NCBI GenBank assembly: GCA_950295325.1
Contig: OX485805.1
Span: forward strand, 34,027,501 to 34,091,500
Length of the DNA: 64,000 nt
DNA from: Polytrichum commune
Taxonomy: Eukaryota; Streptophyta; Polytrichopsida; Polytrichales; Polytrichaceae
Direction of reading: 5' to 3'
Below the pieces are notes generated by a model. That model saw nothing but the letters and a program-made list of their open reading frames with translations. It was not told the DNA's origin and made no database searches. The first letter of the stretch is position 1, and each line of letters opens with the position of its first letter. Of this stretch, positions 1 to 11,867 are shown piece by piece. Position numbers and translations under genes: made by a program.

Positions 1-43
1 GACGCAACATTCATCAGCACTCAGAAATCTCCGACATTCTTAC

Positions 44-809
44 CATCAAGACCGTTGTTGTTGGAAAGCCAGAGCACCTGCAACCGACGTAGCTCCCCGA
101 GCTCACTGGGGATGCCTCCTTCAAGCCGATTGTTGCTCAGGTCCAACACCACCAACTGCTTCAGGCTCCCGAAAACGGGTGAAATCGTGCCCCCTAAATC
201 CTCAGCGGTCAGATTAATCCCGACCACCTGCTGCAAGGAGTTGCATGTCACTCCCACCCACGTGCGGCAATGGCTGAAACTTGACTTTTTATTTTTGTTT
301 CCCGAATTACTTGTCCAGCTGGCTAGGATACCGTAGTCGTCAACAAAGCTCTTCTTGATGGCGAGGAGTGCATTGAGCTCATCAGGTCCACTAGTAGATG
401 CTGCTGCTGCTGCTGACGCCCCGGTGAATGTATAACCGCGATCCATGTTTGTCATCATCAAGAGCCTCGATGGTGATCTTCTGCGACTTATAAGATCATC
501 ACGTTTCCCAGGTGACGTGGACTCTTGGGAGTGCGTAATTTCATCAAATAATGAGACGTCCTCCTCCTTACCCCGACTTAAAATCCCTGGTCGACTTCCA
601 CTGCTCGACTGGACTCTCGGAGTTTGATCATCTCCAGTAGGGATATCAACACCATCGGAAATTTGCACAGACAAGACTGAGGAAGTGCGAAGGAAGATGA
701 TGAAGAGCAACGAAATTAACGCGTTCGGCGCTATAAACTGCTGACGAACGGGTCTCTGAGTCGTTCCAGAAAGCAACAGCCGGCTGCTGGTAGGCTTTAT
801 GCCGATCAT
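44..809 (-). CDS. LRR receptor-like protein, exon 1 of a paralogous copy (rest outside window)
   Basis: First coding exon of a plant extracellular LRR receptor. I place the start at the Met at 809 (MIGIKPTSS) because the paralogue at 48572-49343 is alike only from about there; the upstream in-frame codons belong to a dispersed repeat. In order: a hydrophobic segment near residues 25-48 that could be a signal peptide or anchor, a long Ser/Arg-rich linker, an Ala run, then an LRRNT domain (DELNALLAIKKSF, with C-x2-W-x-G-V-x-C) and the first LRRs. The exon ends at a GATG|GTAAGAATG donor (43/44), phase 1, just as in the paralogue; the ORF otherwise stops 7 codons later. The remaining exons would lie left of base 1. 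Compared with the paralogue it has a short indel in the second LRR (AEDLGG for AGMQGTLGG). Whether this copy is complete cannot be judged. Confidence 0.75.
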
Positions 810-840
810 CTTGGTCACTTGAAGCGATGCGGGCAGCAAA

Positions 841-1130
841 ATGTATGAGCGAGACTGCCTACTCTCCGCCAGTGTCCGGGTAGGATTTTGGTTACAATCG
901 GTGAAAATCCTAGTGTTTCCAAGTCCAACTGGCTCCGTGGTGTGATCTTTCAGGTTTTCCTCTATGTATTTGAGGTATGCCTCCAAAATGATATGTGAAT
1001 TTCCCTGAAGTCTTGAACTTCAACCGGTTGTTTCTCAAACTCAGCCTGCTCATCTGAAACTAGCGGTCGGTTCTTCCCATTCATTGCTCTCTGCTTAATT
1101 ATATATAAGCAACTAGAATGAAGATGCAGG
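841..1130 (-). repeat. Dispersed coding-like repeat, copy 1
   Basis: This stretch read on the minus strand matches 49556-49840 read on the plus strand, and a diverged copy at 1268-1495 (+) and another at 9171-9355 (-). On the matching strand it gives a fairly open frame (for example NGKNRP, NQNPTRTLAESRQS) shared between copies, so it may be a remnant of a mobile or duplicated gene. I do not recognise the protein. Confidence 0.6.
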
Positions 1131-1137
1131 CCTGGCA

Positions 1138-1640
1138 CATACCATTGGTACCATTGGCCTATGGAAGTTGCGGGCACGTTCCAGGACTGCCACAGACCAA
1201 TGGTACAGACCACCATGCAGGACCAGTGGTACCCATGGCTACAGACCTATGATCGGGGAGAAGTGGCAGTTAGTTAGTTCCAGATGAACCGGTTGAGGTT
1301 GAGACATAACCGGTTGAAGTTGAAGACTGCAGGAGAATTATAATTAATTACCGATCTTCTTAGAGGAATCTATAGAATATACTCCAATTTAATAAAGGAA
1401 AACCGAAGGATGTCAACATGCAACCGGTTGGACTTGTAAACACTAGGATCTCAACGGATTATGCCCAAAATTCTTCCCGATCACTGGTGCAGACCACGTT
1501 GCAGGACCAATGGTACCGACATTGCAGGCCTAGTTGTGCCAATGGTACAAACAACGTCACCGGACCACTTGGAACCAACCAAGACTGCCACAGACCACGT
1601 TGCAGCCTTGCAGGTCTGCAACTTCGGAGGCAAGTACAGT
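1138..1640. repeat. Short GGTACCA-type repeats around dispersed repeat copy 2
   Basis: Several degenerate copies of ACCA(A/T)TGGTAC and CAGACCA..TGCAGGACC occur at 1138-1250 and 1490-1625, flanking a plus-strand copy of the dispersed repeat at 1268-1495. No gene is supported here. Confidence 0.45.
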
Positions 1641-2530
1641 CATGACGCTATAAATGTTACAGGTCGGAAGTAGCAAGAAAAATAACATATATAGAATTAT
1701 AACAAGTAACACTTATAGGATTCATACCGATCATTAATAACAACTATAGAGATAACACTTGATTTTTTCAAAAATGAAGAAAATTATGTTTTCTAATTTT
1801 TTTTTTAGAAGTACAAATGATAATATTACATAATTCAACTAAACTAATTGAAAGAAATAATCTATATAGTAGTAACTTGACGAGATTCTTCCAACTAAAC
1901 TAACCGAAAGAAAGAGTCTATAGTCGTCTGACGAGAAGCTTCCAAATGATGAGATGAAACTTCCTTTTGGAGCCCTTGAATGCTCCTGATGTGTGATATG
2001 GCATCATTTGATCTTTGTTCAAAGTATTTCTCCCAAGTCTCTAGAGAACGCTCAGCAACACTCAATCCTACAACTTCTTCTACCACATCAATCATAACCT
2101 CATCAACATCAATTTCTTGATGTTATGAGGAATACATTATATCCAAAACCTCCTCATCGGTAGGTTCATAGGGGTTGTTTAAATCAAACTCCATCTCATA
2201 ATTGAGGTATTCATGAGCATTCATCACATCACCCACCTCATTAGTAGATGACAAGAAGCGAGGATCTCTAAATAAGAAAGAATATTTGACTTGTTCGCAA
2301 AGAATATGGGATAAATGTGATTACATGTTTAAAATGTATGCTCTCATATATTATTACCTGGATTTTCTCAACATTAACACTTATAGAAGTGCAATTAACA
2401 AAGACGGAAGTAGAGCATGTTATAACACTTATAAGAATAACACTTATAAGAATAACACTTATAGAGTCCTGACTGTACCAGGACTGCCTACTCCTCTACA
2501 AACGAGTCTCGTGCATACAGGTGTTCTGTG
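1641..2530. other. No gene seen
   Basis: AT-rich DNA. Three copies of an AATAACACTTATAAG-like 15-mer lie at about 2425-2465. The short ORFs show no recognisable domain. Confidence 0.4.
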
Positions 2531-2845
2531 GGTGCATCGCCGGGGGGCCTGGTGCGGAGCTCATTCAAAGTCAAGGCGGGCTGCAAAATTCAAACCCCCA
2601 AGCACAGCATGCCACAAATTCAAACCTGCATCACTCACATCACTCACAAATTCAAACTTAATCACTTACATCCTGTGAATTGGGAGCACCATTCACTCAC
2701 CAGATTTAGAATGGTTATGACAGGAGTACCATGTACTGAACTGTGAATAAGCGCTGAGCATAGTTTCTATAATATGTCTAATGTAAACTATAAACGAGGT
2801 TGACAAATGATAAGTTTAACTCCTCCCTTGACTTTGGTGGCTTCA
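2531..2845. repeat. Duplicated segment shared with 49905-50205
   Basis: The first part (2531-2645, starting GCATCGCCGGGGGGCC) recurs at 4690-4800 and 49905-50010. The second part (2650-2845) continues the match to 50010-50205 in the same orientation. This is part of the LRR-locus duplication. Confidence 0.7.
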
Positions 2846-3339
2846 GGTCAGTGTTCAAGATTGAAGTCTTCAATGCCCTTCAAACGCGATTTGGCCCTTC
2901 AAAATATACCTCTCTCAAAATAGCCCTTCAACATGCAACCCCAACTTGAAAATGAAGACATCACTTGAAGTCCTCAATATAATCTGCCCGCCACAAGAAC
3001 CAACAAGTGTAGGGCATTGTCACTACAAGAAGTGGAGTTTGATGGTTGATTCTTAATTCTCCACATTGTACTAGAAACATGTATCATATAATTCATGCAC
3101 AAGTTTAATATGAGTTTTATACTTCATTTCTATATTCTTGGATTGACGTCTCAGATTTGAACCAGCCCTTCAACTGAAGGGCTGAAATTTGAGAGCCCTT
3201 CAAAATGAAACTCATATGAGGGCTTCAATCTTGAACACTGCTTCAGGTGATTAGATTTGTCCTCAGTGCCGGAGATATCCTCGAGACATGCTACGTCTTC
3301 GAATAGGTGTTGATGGTTTCTAAGGGCTAAGTTCCATGT

Positions 3340-4600
3340 GCCAGTCCCGGTCCATTTTTTAAATGGGTGAGAAATGGGTGACATCATCCAAAAATTGAGT
3401 GATGTCACCCATTTTATGGAGGGGTACTTCTATGTGGGGTGCCGGTTTATTTCGATTTCCTACTTTCTAACTAAATTTGGTGAGTGATAAGACAAGACAC
3501 TTTATGAAGGTCACCGGCAATGAAGGTCATCATCATTTTAACTTTTCATATTTGATTTGCTCATCAATTTCCATACATTTAATGAATGAATTCCAAATTA
3601 TGTGTTGTTGATATGCGTAGGTTGGTACTACTATCATCTACATAAATATGTAAATATTTATATATACTATTATTTTAGTTGAAATCATCATTGTACGTTG
3701 TTTATAAGTGATTTTTGATACATCTTTTTTATTAAACCCGACACGTAACATGGGCCATCATTAGTACATATTGACTAGAGTTAAGATAACGGTAGTCTAG
3801 AATGAATTTAAAGTAAATGCACATGGTTCATTGTTTTTGCGTTAATAAATTTGCAAAAATAACATGCGTTTACATGGTTTAGGGTTTGTTACATGGTTTG
3901 TTACATGGTTTAGGGTTTGCCTCATAGAAGAATTGAATTATTACAGAGGAGAGATTCCTCACGTGATTGTCAATATGTGGTTTAGCTTATTGACACAATC
4001 CATGAATATTTTGATTACTTTGGCCAAGATTGGGTAAAAGGCTATAGCATGACAACCTAATTTAAAATCATAATTAATCTAAAACTGTCAAGAATCTTTT
4101 TATTAATGTTGACTACATTGTAAATTTCAAGTTACACTAATTTAAAAAAATTAAATGCAAGAGTATGGACTATACTCAAGTGCCCCTGGTGTTGGTAAAT
4201 AAATGGCCTACTCATTGCCGGATTGTTGTTCGGGTAATTAGAGTGAGGCGAGTGGTTGTCAACATTGCATGAACTAATACATAGACAATTTTAAAGTTTA
4301 TACCCCTAATTGATAATCTAATTGTCAATGTAACCACTACATAAAGTGAAATAATCATGTGTTTGTTTTAATAAAACCTAACTATGACACCTGAATGATA
4401 CCAAAATGAGTGTTTGCTTTGGTTTGTTTGCCTTGTATATATATTGTTAAGATTTAGATTCTAAAAACATCATAAAATACACGTTCCCTAGGAGTACTCC
4501 TCAAAAGAAAGGACTTGAAGAATAAAGTGGCCTTTAGTATCCAAGGGTGTACCCTAGGTGACCGGCTGATCCGGTCAATACTTAAGACTTAAGTATTCTT
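3340..4600. repeat. Segment with inverted copies at 50540-51260
   Basis: Blocks at 3340-3530, 3640-3740 and 4480-4600 match 51080-51260, 50880-50980 and 50540-50650 in reverse-complement order. In the second copy of the duplicated locus this piece was therefore inverted. Between the blocks I see only AT-rich non-coding DNA. Confidence 0.6.
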
Positions 4601-4631
4601 TATTGTAATTTGATCTCCAAAGTTTTCAACT

Positions 4632-4803
4632 TAGGTCATACATTTGGTCCTGCTGCTGCCCGGAGAAGATGGCTCTTAAGTGATGGCGATATGGGTGTGA
4701 TATATCGCCGGGGGGCTTGGTGCGGAGCTAGTTCAAAGTTACGGTGGGCTGCAAAATTCAAACCCCCAAGTGCAGCATGCCACAAATTCAAAGCTGCACA
4801 CTT
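4632..4803. repeat. Duplicated segment matching 49838-50010
   Basis: Starts CATACATTTGGTCCTGCTGC and runs into the third copy of the GCATCGCCGGG-type repeat. It is collinear with 49838-50010. Confidence 0.65.
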
Positions 4804-6112
4804 CACACACGAGACTGGGAGCCCGTGACCATTACACTTCAAGCACTCTCATTGGTGGAAAAGGCGGAGCCGGTCCAAGTTCGCTTCACACACGGCTTCA
4901 CACTACGCTTGAGGGACCCAATGGAGTGTGTGAATGCAAGATGGATACAAAGTCTACATGGCATTAAATGGATCATGTTCCATGGGCACGACATGTGTAT
5001 CATGGATTTTGGGATCATGTACGGGGAGTACCGAGGTTTACTTACGAGCTAGTTAAATTTTATGGAGATTTTCGAATGTGTTTGCAATGATTCGGATGAT
5101 GTACCGATGTAGACTTGTCGAGCTTGAAAATCGACCGGTTCAAGGGAGAATAGATCGACAATATGGCTGGTAGAAGCATCATAGTTTGGGATATTTATCG
5201 AGAGTAAATTTTTATTTTAGGCAAGTAGCCGAAGGGACTAGGTATAGGGTGGAAAATTTTACTAGGGTAATACTAGAGTCATACGGTCAAAAATCATGGA
5301 GGCTAAATTATGGTTGGTTCCGTTGTCACTAGGCCGATTAGGGTTTTGAGGCTCTAAGCAGCCAAAGACCCTCTCTCACGGGTACATGAAGTGTTTGAGC
5401 CCCTTGGGCAAGTACTTCACTCCTTCATTGGGGTTTTTCTCTCTACCACATTCACTCCATCAATTGGTGTTTTCAAGCTTGGCGGTGTTTTTAACCTCCA
5501 TGTTGGACTTCAAGCTCAGTGGGTGAATTCTTGTTGGTGTCAAGGTTTAGGATTGTGACTTTTTGTTGTTGGCTATTAGTGTTTCTTGAGCCTTGGTAGT
5601 TGGTGATTGAAACTTCCAAGAAAAATGAATTCTTAAGCTCATTGGTGGCTTGGGTACACAACTCCCATATTAGATGGCCCTGATTATAATCACTTATAAT
5701 GCATTTTTATCCACTCTCGAGTGATGAAAACTTTTTTTGATATGGGAAACTCTTGTAGCTCTTCTAACAAGGAATTCAAAAAATCTATTATATATAACAA
5801 TTGAATATTCATCGAAGCATATAATTGTATTAAAAACCTAATCACAAGAGTTTTTAAATATAGGTAAAAAAATCCGAACTACCCAAATTTTTGGGCTTTT
5901 CAATAAAAAAATTATGATTTTTTAAATTATAAAAATATTTCCAATGACTTGAGGGCATCATTAGAAAAAATTGTAGACTATTATCAACTCAATGTGGTTT
6001 TATCATTTTTTAAACAAATTTTAGACACTTACGTGTTCAATACATCTATTGGCACACTACTTGAACAAATATGTATAACTTTCTTGGAAATTTATTTCTC
6101 AACATAAATTAT
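4804..6112. other. No gene seen
   Basis: AT-rich intergenic DNA. The short ORFs on both strands lack any recognisable domain. Confidence 0.4.
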
Positions 6113-6240
6113 TTGACTTTGTAGATCATCATGTTTTTGAAATGTTTATGATATTTTCCTTCACAAAAATCAAAGTTAATATGTAGTTTTGAATAACTTT
6201 CACTTATACCTATGTAGGGTAATGGAGTTGTGTACTTGAC
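6113..6240 (-). repeat. Diverged inverted copy of a coding-like repeat
   Basis: The reverse complement resembles 7495-7630 and 58985-59120, where the plus strand can be read as SDSKLYINFGFCEE and then KPRHFKN. Probably the remnant of one mobile or duplicated gene; function unknown. Confidence 0.5.
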
Positions 6241-7003
6241 CGTGCTTGTGCATGTTGGGTATTTGCAAATCATATGCAGAAGAGGTTGTTGAGGAGGATG
6301 AATGTTGCAATGCAACAACCATTACTTTTTTACAATGTGTGATTTCAGGGGGGAATATACGAATACGAGTTGTTGTCCGAAGTGTAACACACCTTGATTC
6401 TGTTGTAGGGGCATGACATAAAACTTGTGACGGTTTTGCGACATTTTCTCATTATTTTGCAAGTAAGATAGAGATATATTGAGCCAAATACTTGCTGAAT
6501 ATGACGATGTGGTACCCTTCATTTGGGGAAGAAGATTGTAATCTTTGATTATTGATAAGTGCAGACAGAGTGAACCCGTTCTCCTTCAAGAGTGTAAACT
6601 GGAGTATAGGGTTAGTTCTTGTGCTTGTTTTAAATGTACCGTCGCGGGCAATGTCCAAGAAATTTTGTCATGTGTAGTGTTTGGTCGTGAGATTAGTAGG
6701 TGATGATTCCAGTCTACAAAGATATAGGTTAAGGTGTATTATTCTTATGTTATTCTATTAAAGCTTGTGAAATACTGTATCAAAACATTGTTGACTACAA
6801 GAAACGCCATGTGATGTTTGTATTGGAGGGCCCGGCAACTTTTCCTTAAGTGCAAAATTCGTAGAATACTTTTGCATTTTGAAAGTTGATAGTTTGTGAA
6901 GGTTTAGGAAATGTGCTCACAAACAATGCACATCCAATCATTGTAAGAGAACTCTTCCTCATTTGATGAAGTCACTAGAAAATAAATATGTGTAAGGGTC
7001 TAG

Positions 7004-7865
7004 GTATGATATGTTTGCAATGAGACATTGTCATGGATGTTTGAAATTTGGATGAAAAATTACTTCTAGCAGGTGACAGTAAATGAAATATTGTAATTTT
7101 TTGATGCCAAACGTTTTTATGAGGAATGACAGATAATGTTGGTTTTACATTTAATGTTGATGGCACTAAATACAATATTTAGTGTACTTGGAAATTATGA
7201 AAACATCATCCACTTGACATATGATATCCATCATTTTTGAGTGGTTGGTGAAGGCAAGTGGGCCTAACTCAAATACTTATCTTGATTGAGCACCTATATT
7301 TGAGTGGTGTGTGGTTAGGTGTGGATATAAAAACGGACAACTAAAAGACACGTGTCATAAAAAAATGGACCATGTGCTCAACTTTTATTATTATTTACAT
7401 GTTGAATAGTCAACAAAATTGAATGGAGTTATTGGAGCGGCAAGGGCTAGATACCCATCTCTTTGAGTTGGGCCTCACCACTAAAGGGTGCAAGCACAGT
7501 AAAGTGGACAACTCAAGATCCATGCCTAATGTTTAGTGAAAGTGATTCAAAACTATACATTAACTTTGGATTTTGTGAAGAAAAAAAGCCTAGACATTTT
7601 AGAAAATACTAATCTACAAAGCCAAGCAAATTATGATGACAAAAAAAATTCCAAGAAGAGTCTACTTATTTTAGAAGACAGTGCAAGTGGTGTGCAAGTA
7701 GGTGATATTCAACAAGTGATTGTCTAAAATTTGTTTAAAGTACAATGAAATTACATTACATTGATAGTTTTCCACAAAGTTTTGTGTTGATGCCCTCAAG
7801 TAGATAATGAATTCAAGGAAGATGCAAGAAAGCTCCAACTTCAAAATAGTTAAGGTCATGAAATC
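7004..7865. repeat. Segment duplicated at 58166-59362 (empty-site copy)
   Basis: About 860 bp collinear with 58166-59362. The second copy differs by a 334-bp insertion plus its 8-bp duplication. The unoccupied target ATTATTTA lies here at 7390-7397. Homology ends at 7865, where the second copy carries a retrotransposon LTR. Confidence 0.85.
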
Positions 7866-8560
7866 TATATGCAAAATCAAACTCAACCATTTGCTTTTGA
7901 GCATCCTTATTAATGATAAGTATTGAAGATCTCAACTTAATTTTCTACATTCAAGTATTCAACACAACAACAAAAGTCATCATGAAAAGAAATCCAATTT
8001 AAAAAATGCTTTCTTACTACTTGTAGGCCTTTGACCAAAAATATTATGGTTTTAGTATACCGGACCACTTTTTTGGTCCACTTTACCATGCACCCTACTA
8101 TCCAAAGTGAAAATACAGTCAATTACATTAAAGCCAAATTTTCTTTCTTTTTTGAACTAAGGAACCCCATAATTGGCATCAAAGACCCCGATTAGTCTAC
8201 AGAGATCTAGTTGAGATGAATTAACCATAAGTTACTGGTTTCATGTTTTTGCTATCTAGTACGGCCAATTATACACTAAGAAGTGTTGATTCTATATATT
8301 GAGCTACTGAATTGGAGTGGACACTTTCAAATGATTTTGAGAAGAATCATTACAATACAACCTTGAAAGCTTAACTTATGTATGTTAATATTTGTCTTTA
8401 AATGATATGCGGCTCGCGTGTGTGAATGGGTCCAAAGAAAGACTCATTGAGTGTGTAGTTATGACAACATGGTAATCCCTAATAAATGCCAAACAAGCTA
8501 AAAAGCTCATGCAAGCTTTTTTTTTTCAAAAATATTTCTCCCTACGAAACACTACAAAAC
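7866..8560. other. No gene seen
   Basis: AT-rich DNA with short random ORFs only. Confidence 0.4.
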
Positions 8561-8564
8561 TCTT

Positions 8565-8728
8565 AACACCATATTCGGAATTTTGGGAGATTTCCAGTCT
8601 CCCAATTTGATGACAGTTTAGGTGGAGTCGACCTAAAATGTACCCAGTGGGTACATTTTAGGTCGACTCAACCTAAACTGTATTTTCCCAAAATCATGGA
8701 ATTTTCCCAAAATTTTGAATATGGTGTT
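8565..8728. mobile_element. 164-bp foldback MITE related to the giant transposon
   Basis: The 24-bp terminal inverted repeats start AACACCATATTCGG and differ at two positions. They are flanked by a TCTT duplication (8561-8564 and 8729-8732). The middle is a near-perfect hairpin: 34-bp arms 8613-8646 and 8648-8681 with one mismatch. The arms contain GTTTAGGT and GTCGACCTAAA, resembling the 22-bp palindrome of the element at 21338-48150, whose TIR starts AACACTATATTCG and whose TSD is also 4 bp. No coding capacity. Confidence 0.85.
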
Positions 8729-10224
8729 TCTTACCTTACTATGTTTGAAAACCAATCATGTTCTCAAACATACATATTTTTTTGCACTTGGAACTTACAA
8801 GTGAAGATAATGGATATTGTTTAAAATTGATTGTCTACAGCTCTCTTTTCGAAGCCCGCTCCAAATGAGGTCTTTAGAGCAAGGCCATTGATCATGCATT
8901 GGATTTGCATCCTAGGAATGGGAAAATAACTTCCATCTAGGATGTAGATGCAAATGCAAGCATAGCCTCAACTCATATTGCATCGCATGTACAGTAATTA
9001 TGTCACATCATTACCCTAAAGGAAAATAATGATGCATAGTATAGCTAGCCTCCATCATTAAGTGGACATGTGTTGGGATGTGACAAATACTACAAACTGT
9101 ACTCAGGTAAATTGAGAGTATCAGTGTCTAGCAAGATTGTTGGGCATGCATAATCAGTCGAGATTGTAGTGGTGTTTTCAAGTCCAACTGGTTACATGTT
9201 GCGGTCTTTCGATTTTCCGTTTATTAATTTCAGGTATGTTTTGTAGATTTCCTCTAAAACGATGGGTAATTTTCATGAATCTCTTGAACTTCAACCAGTT
9301 ATTTCTCAAACTCTCCCAGTTTTGTCTGTAACTAGTGATCAGTTCTTCCTATTCATCGACCTAGTGTTACGAGGGCACACTTCCTGGCATGCTTTGGGGG
9401 TGATATCTTGTTTTTTGGGGCCGTAAGTTATTTCTTCATTTTTAAAAGAAAGTAAGAAGGGTGGAGACGTATTTTCCTCTTTCCAAGAACTTGTGAAACT
9501 CACAATACTAGGCCATCCAACAAACTTTGAAGTGGTTTTAGTATATCTTGGGATTTCAGTCATTTTTTGAAGAAATATATTTCTAAAATAATTTGGGGAA
9601 GTATGATGTTTTCTTCGCACTATATGATTATTCCATTGCAATATTTTCTTGTATGTCAACTCCAAAATGCAACTATTTTGATTGAGTCTAAGCCTCAGCA
9701 ATCCTCCTCATCATCAACCTCATTCTAAAAGTGCAATTTTTGAAAAATTATCTTGATTGCGATGAAAGTGACAAATACCTCCAATTTTTTTGTCAATTGC
9801 TTTGACAACGCATTTGTTTTGAAAGTCCATTCCAATCAGAGTAGGTTGACATGTTAAGATGCTCACCGCAAAAGAAGATGGTGGCAAGATTATTTGGAAG
9901 GATTGGTGGTCAAAATATAAATGAGACTAAAAGTATCATTTAGATTCAATTACTGAACTGAGAGAGGGCTCAACAATGTCTCAATGTATCAACAACAATT
10001 CTCTAAAAGATGTTCAACAAAATCTTGAAGTTGACCAAATCAAAAAACTTACTTTCACAATCATGTTAGGTACTTACAAATGGATGAAAGTCATGTGATT
10101 GCTTCATGATTGTAATAACACCAGATCATGAGGCAACAAACATACTAGATGAAGAAATATAATTGGTACAACACACCAATCAATTCTTAATGTTTAGAAA
10201 AAAGGTATAGAATGCAAATTTCCA
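8729..10224. other. Intergenic, with one dispersed repeat copy at 9171-9355
   Basis: Downstream flank of the LRR receptor gene. 9171-9355 is a diverged copy of the repeat at 841-1130, in the same orientation. An open frame at 9339-9701 (minus) has no recognisable domain and I do not call it a gene. Confidence 0.5.
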
Positions 10225-11867
10225 TCAACGAGGGTGTTTAAAGGCTCCATATCGTTGGTTGAGAGGCCTGTTGTACCTTGCGTTGCTTAAATATAGACCA
10301 TGACCATGCTGCCAATACAATAAGGAAAATACCACTGAAAAGAATCCAACTCCAACACCAATTAGAAAGCCCGGCAAGGAGATGATGTCGTCATAAGAAA
10401 CCGCCTCCTTCAAGACATGTGGCTCCAGAGCTTGTGATGTCGAGTTGCACAATCGATGGATCACCTCTCCACAAAGCCCATCGTTTCCCAGAAGGTAGGA
10501 AGTGTTCGGAAACCCCGAGAATTGGCCACCTGTAGGTATCGGTCCGCTTAGATTGTTGAAAGACACATTGAAGATTTGAAGATACGATAGACTTCTCAAA
10601 TTGGAAGGAATCTCCCCAGTGAGATTGTTGCAAGAGAAATCTAATCTTTCGAGTTGTGACATGTTTCCTAAGCTTGTAGGAATATTGCCGGTGAGTTTGT
10701 TGTTGGACAAATATAAGTACAACAATCCGCTCAATTCCATGATGCTTGGAGGAATGTCGCCAGTGAGAGCATTGGAGGATAAATCCATGTATGTGGTAGT
10801 TAAAAGAATATAGGTATATTTTAGTGTTGTAAGGTTGAGAGTTTGAACCAAGGTGAAGTCATTCAAGCCACCTAGATTAGAGGATCTAACTTTATAACCC
10901 AACAAAGAATGAAGGTCCGAAGGGATTGAACTTGTGAGGGAATTGAATGACAAGTCTAGCACTTGAAGGCTTTTGAGCCTCGTAATCCATAGAGGAATTG
11001 GGCCTTTCAACTTGTTATGTGCAAGGGTCAAAACACGTAGAGCACTAAGAGTGTTAGTTGCAACTTGCGGCTCTAATCCTAAACAAATGTCCCCAGTAAG
11101 TTGGTTATGACTAAGATCAATTAGGACAATACTAGAATTTTTGGTTCCAAAATCTAGGGGAATAGGTCCTGTGATTTGGTTGCCTGTTGCTGAAAAATAC
11201 TTTAAAGACGTAAATAGGCTAAAATCTAGTTGAAGTGGCCCATAAAAAAGGTTCCCCCCAATCCGAAGTGTTTGTACTCCCTTGCCCCAAGGTGTGCTAT
11301 ATAGATTGGATAGAAACAATGAGACACTATTGTTGAGGTAGTTATCTGATATATCCAAGTAAGACACAGAGTATGAGTTGTAGTATCCAGGTGATGCCAA
11401 GGGAAATTTGCCCGTGAACATGTTATTTGATAGGTCTAGAAGATCTAACTGTCGCCATAGAAAAAGGAAATCTGGTATTGTTCCCGATAGACGATTTCCA
11501 CTTAGATCCAAGTGGCTAATAAAGAGGAGTCTGTCAAATTCGTTGGGGATAGGGCCGGTAAGGCGATTGTTTGATAGGATTACCACTTGGTAGGGATGGT
11601 TTGGTAGGATTAATCCTGGAGGATTTGATAAAGGAGGAATGGGACCGGTTAAGTTGTTGAAGGAAAGATCTAAGGTAGTAAACGAAAACTTTCCAAGGCA
11701 GGTAGGGATGCTCCCACTCAAGTAAGTTCTGCTCAAGTTTAATCTGGTAAGACTAGCGAGGTTGCAAAATGATGAAGGGATTGTATTCTTATCAATACTG
11801 AAGTCGTTGTTGCTCAAGTCCATATATGTTAGTTGGTTGAATGATCCAAGTGTTTTTGGAATAACAC
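10225..11867 (-). CDS. LRR receptor-like protein, last exon (LRRs, transmembrane segment, short tail)
   Basis: C-terminal exon of a receptor-like protein: roughly 17 LRRs of the plant extracellular type (L-x-x-L-x-L-x-x-N-x-L-x-G-x-I-P), a Cys pair after the repeats (NDGLCGEVIHRLC), an acidic/charged spacer, one membrane segment (about GFLIGVGVGFFSVVFSLLYW) and a basic tail ending KHPR. There is no kinase domain, so this is an RLP and not an RLK; such proteins sit in the plasma membrane and signal through partner kinases. The exon begins after a TTTCTACAG acceptor at 11868-11869 in phase 1, reading GVIPKTLGSF, which joins in frame to the upstream LRR exons. With exon 1 and the ten small exons the coding length is 3423 nt, about 1140 residues. 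The ligand is unknown. Confidence 0.88.

Noticed and set aside
9339-9701. 120-codon minus-strand ORF
   Set aside because: Part overlaps a dispersed repeat; no domain or conserved copy.
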